Positions 61,022-64,000 of a DNA stretch of 64,000 nt are shown here, in pieces. The position numbers and the translations under genes are program-made. This stretch comes from Flavobacterium sp. UBA7665 (GTDB lineage: Bacteria; Bacteroidota; Bacteroidia; Flavobacteriales; Flavobacteriaceae): contig DLHP01000041.1 of the NCBI GenBank assembly GCA_002483285.1, positions 213,943 to 277,942 of the forward strand, in the 5' to 3' direction. Numbering within the stretch: the first letter of the stretch is position 1; every line of letters starts with the position of its first letter. Under the pieces are notes generated by a model. The model made no database searches. It worked only from the letters and a program-made list of their open reading frames with translations, and was not told the DNA's origin.

Positions 61022-64000
61022 ATGAACGCGAAAAACACCGCAACAAAAAATACCACAAAGCGATTATTTTCTATTGGTCTAATGCTGCTTGTAATGTTGA
61101 TGCATTCAAATGCGTCGGCACAAGATGCCTGTATGATGGTTCCGTTGCCATTGAGCCAACGTGTACAACAATCCAGTGTAATTGTCGAAGGTAAGGTGTT
61201 GTCGCAGGAGTCCTTTTGGGGAATCGGCCGACGCAACATCTTCACCCGAAACGTCGTAGAAGTTTACAAAGTTTTTAAAGGAACCGGAAACCTACGTACC
61301 ATCGAGGTAATCACCCAAGGAGGTAAAGTAGGCGATGTCGAGCAAGTGCTCTCTGCCAACTTAAGCCTTACTGTTGGCGATATGGGTATACTTACCTGTA
61401 TTCCAAGCCCTTACCAAGAAGCGGGCGTGTCAGGTTATGCGGCTTACGGAAGTATGCAGGGATTTATTAAATATGATGACAATGCCAATGCCCATGACCC
61501 ATTTAGCACTTACAGAAACATAGATACAGAAGTTTATCAGGCAATCAAGGATATTACCCGACGACCCGTTCAGGAACTGGCTCCAAATACAACGCTCGAG
61601 ACTTTAAGAAGAAGCCTAAACGCTAATGCGAATAGGGTTTCTAATCCAAATAGCGTGCAGGCGACGCCAACCATTACCAATTTTACGCCCACGTCCATTT
61701 CCTCAGGCACCAGTTCCAATCTTACCATCAACGGTACTAATTTCGGGGCGACGCAAGGAACAGGGTTTGTAGAATTTAAAAATGCCAATGACGGAGGAAC
61801 CACCTGGATCAAGCCACTTACTACCGATTATGTTTCCTGGAGTAACACACAGATTGTGGTCAAAGTACCTAGTGTGAGCCAAACCGGCCCTGGTGCAGGA
61901 ACCGGGCAAGTGCGCGTAACCAACTCTGACGCTTCGTCCAACCAAGTGACCAGTGCAGCGACTTTGACCATCACCTACGCGTACTCCAATTCTACCAATG
62001 CCAACGTGGCGCGAATGCCTACCCATATCACAGACAACGGATTCGGAGGCTATACTTTCTCCATGAACACCAGTTTTGCAAGTAACACCAGCGCAGCCAA
62101 TAAATTTAGGGCGATTTTAAATACCTGGACCTGCGCTTCTGGCATGAACTGGCTATTGGGTGCCACTACCGCTGCTTCGTCTGTGGCATCCGACGGGATT
62201 AACGTCGTAACCTTTGTTCCGTCATTGTCGGCCGGTGTATTGGCTTCTTGTTCGAGTTGGTATTACAGTTGCGGATCAGGTGCTGCAAGTAGTGTCTACG
62301 TGGGTGAAATCGACGTGGTCATCAGCAGTGCTTTTACCTGGTATTACGGAACAGGAACACCTCCCGGAGGACAGTACGATTTTGAAAGCGTTATGCTGCA
62401 CGAAATGGGGCACGGACACCAACTCAACCATAGTATCGATGCCGCTGCGGTAATGCATTATAGTATTTCTTCAGGGACTTTCAAACGCACGCTCAATGCC
62501 AATGAGATAGCTGGAGCCATATTTATTAAAAACCGCGATATCACTATCGGGACCGTTTGTGGTTCGGCACTTCCGATGACGGTGCTCGCATGTAACGCAG
62601 GCACTTCTGCGCCATTGGTGACCTTTACGGCCAATAGAACCAATGTAGTTGCGGGTTGTTCATTGGTTACCTTTACGCCAGAAGCCATTCCCGAAGTCAC
62701 TTCATGGAGTTGGAATTTTGGTGGAGGAGCCACCAACTCCACCTTGCAAAACCCAACCGTAACCTTTAATACGCCCGGGACCTATAGTGTCACACTTACA
62801 GCGACCAATGCTTATGGTTCTACGCCATTTACCAGAACAAACTACATTACAGTAACTTCACCCATATGCAGTGCCACCAACACCAATTTCTCAGGTACAC
62901 CAAGCGACTACAGCGTCACTGGCGGTAGACTCGCTGGGCACAATGGTGCTGGCGATTTGGCATTTGCAGACAAGTTCCTATACTGCGGTGTTGCAACCAA
63001 ACTCACCCAACTGAAGTATTATTTTAATCTTCGGACAGGAACCGGCAACATTACAGCCAAGGTTTGGAGTGCCGACGGTGCAAACGGAGCGCCAGGGACA
63101 GAGCTTTTTAGCCAAACCGTCGCCATTTCGGCACTACAGGCCTATCCTAACGCGACTACAGTTACTTTACCGTCACCTTTGTCGATTACCGGAGATTACT
63201 ACATCGGATACCAGATTGCTTATGCGGGCACCGATGCAGTAAGTTTGATTACCAATGCGCAAGGAGAAAGCGCGGTGAGCTCAGGTTGGCGCAAATCGAG
63301 CACAAACGTTTGGGCTTCGTACCTTACCCTGTACGGACTTTCCCTTACCCTAAAAGTTGAGGGCGTTTTCAACAATACACCGACAGCAACCATAACGCCG
63401 GCTTCGGCTACTACTTTTTGTACTGGCGGCAGCGTGGTATTGAACGCGAACACGGCTCCGGGCTATACTTATTTGTGGTATAAAGGCGGCGTTACAACAG
63501 GAATCACAACCGCTTCTTATACGGCTACGACCACAGGCAATTACACCGTACAGGTTAGCTACGGTACATGCTCGGTAACTTCGGCTGCGACCGCCGTTAC
63601 GGCAAACAACTGTGCGAATGCCGATTTGGCCAATCTTACGATAAGTACGGGAACACTCGCGCCTGCTTTTGCTGCTGCTACGATCGCTTATACGGTTTCG
63701 GTCCCAAATGCAACGTCATCTATGACGGTTACACCTACCTTATCCGATGTTTTGGCTTCGGTTAAAGTGAATGGAGTGACTGTGCCTAGTGGAAGTCCGT
63801 CCTCGGCAATCGCTTTGTCTGTGGGAAGCAACGTAATTACAACAATAGTTACCGCACAAAACGGGACCACAACTAAAACCTATACCATAACAGTGACACG
63901 GGCGGCTTCGAACAATGCCAACCTGTCGAACCTGGTACCAAACAGCGGTACCTTGACACCGGCATTTGCCCAGGCAACCATTGCGTATACCATTTCGGTG
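61022..64000 (+). CDS. Large secreted metzincin-like surface protein, 5' part
   Basis: An unbroken frame runs from ATG 61022 to the window end, so the gene continues beyond (at least 993 codons). A signal peptide ends near HSNASAQ. After a beta-rich N-terminal region come an IPT/TIG domain (TPTITNFTPTSISSG), a protease domain with HEMGHGHQLNH and a Met-turn AVMHYS, a PKD domain (SWSWNFGGGATN), a lectin-like beta domain, an Ig-like domain (YLWYKGG) and at least two cadherin-like beta-sandwich repeats (TLAPAFAAAT and TLTPAFAQAT). In the zinc motif the usual glycine is Gln. It is probably a type IX secreted adhesin-protease; the sorting tail would lie outside the window. Confidence 0.82.
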   Translation, partial: MNAKNTATKNTTKRLFSIGLMLLVMLMHSNASAQDACMMVPLPLSQRVQQSSVIVEGKVLSQESFWGIGRRNIFTRNVVEVYKVFKGTGNLRTIEVITQGGKVGDVEQVLSANLSLTVGDMGILTCIPSPYQEAGVSGYAAYGSMQGFIKYDDNANAHDPFSTYRNIDTEVYQAIKDITRRPVQELAPNTTLETLRRSLNANANRVSNPNSVQATPTITNFTPTSISSGTSSNLTINGTNFGATQGTGFVEFKNANDGGTTWIKPLTTDYVSWSNTQIVVKVPSVSQTGPGAGTGQVRVTNSDASSNQVTSAATLTITYAYSNSTNANVARMPTHITDNGFGGYTFSMNTSFASNTSAANKFRAILNTWTCASGMNWLLGATTAASSVASDGINVVTFVPSLSAGVLASCSSWYYSCGSGAASSVYVGEIDVVISSAFTWYYGTGTPPGGQYDFESVMLHEMGHGHQLNHSIDAAAVMHYSISSGTFKRTLNANEIAGAIFIKNRDITIGTVCGSALPMTVLACNAGTSAPLVTFTANRTNVVAGCSLVTFTPEAIPEVTSWSWNFGGGATNSTLQNPTVTFNTPGTYSVTLTATNAYGSTPFTRTNYITVTSPICSATNTNFSGTPSDYSVTGGRLAGHNGAGDLAFADKFLYCGVATKLTQLKYYFNLRTGTGNITAKVWSADGANGAPGTELFSQTVAISALQAYPNATTVTLPSPLSITGDYYIGYQIAYAGTDAVSLITNAQGESAVSSGWRKSSTNVWASYLTLYGLSLTLKVEGVFNNTPTATITPASATTFCTGGSVVLNANTAPGYTYLWYKGGVTTGITTASYTATTTGNYTVQVSYGTCSVTSAATAVTANNCANADLANLTISTGTLAPAFAAATIAYTVSVPNATSSMTVTPTLSDVLASVKVNGVTVPSGSPSSAIALSVGSNVITTIVTAQNGTTTKTYTITVTRAASNNANLSNLVPNSGTLTPAFAQATIAYTISV

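Overview
The window reads as a chromosome segment of a Flavobacterium-like member of the Flavobacteriaceae (Bacteroidota). The signs are promoter elements of the TAnnTTTG type, a MurF-alanine racemase fusion, cell-surface proteins with a type IX secretion sorting tail, a TonB receptor with a carboxypeptidase-like N-terminal domain, a PID-type sorting tail, and family content such as DUF6029, Omp28 and flexirubin-cluster genes. The species cannot be named from the sequence alone.

Positions 1-8993 are the 3' part of a tightly overlapping plus-strand operon that looks like the tail of a flexirubin or aryl-polyene pigment locus. It holds a DUF2062 fragment, a giant MMPL/RND exporter fused to a PlsC acyltransferase, a phytoene-desaturase-like FAD oxidoreductase, a C45 Ntn-hydrolase lipoprotein, a phenylacetate-CoA-ligase-like enzyme and an archaemetzincin-like lipoprotein. 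Positions 9000-20900 are housekeeping: dusB, a LolC/E-type permease, rbfA, methylmalonyl-CoA epimerase, tRNA(CAU), a small PID-tail protein, riboflavin synthase, pdxA, DUF177-rpmF-fabH-accB-accC (ribosome and fatty-acid synthesis), and an S9 peptidase. Positions 20900-46000 hold a secreted reprolysin with repeated FN3/GEVED modules, a DAO oxidoreductase with mtgA, DoxX, AIM24, a TonB metal-uptake-like operon, asd, mscL, murF-alr, tdk, an acidic repeat protein, rsmI, adenine deaminase, recJ, lpxH and queD. Positions 44970-48036 hold the Omp28 / TlpA / DUF6029 envelope genes.

Positions 48126-60679 are an integrated element of about 12.5 kb inserted in the 3' end of tRNA-Ala(GGC). It is bounded by a 15-bp direct repeat of the tRNA 3' end, is visibly more AT-rich than its flanks, and carries a tyrosine integrase next to the right attachment site. 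Its backbone is integrase, an unknown 329-aa protein, an HTH protein, a RepA-like ATPase and a zinc-finger/Toprim-like protein. There is no relaxase, capsid or terminase gene, so it could be a phage satellite or a minimal mobilizable island. Its cargo is a two-gene plus-strand operon: a 1326-aa protein with an N-terminal DUF4297/Cap4-like nuclease domain and a central STAND-type P-loop, followed one base later by a 918-aa membrane-anchored KAP-family P-loop NTPase. I read this pair as a candidate anti-phage defence system and the best candidate for something new in the window.

From 61022 to the window end an unfinished reading frame encodes a large secreted metzincin-like protein (IPT/TIG, HExxH protease, PKD, Ig-like and cadherin-like modules).

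The intergenic spaces hold several kinds of short repeat: heptamer arrays, gtgcctgagt arrays, an 18-bp-arm hairpin, and two copies of a dispersed element of about 108 bp in opposite orientation (10105-10213 and 39219-39326).
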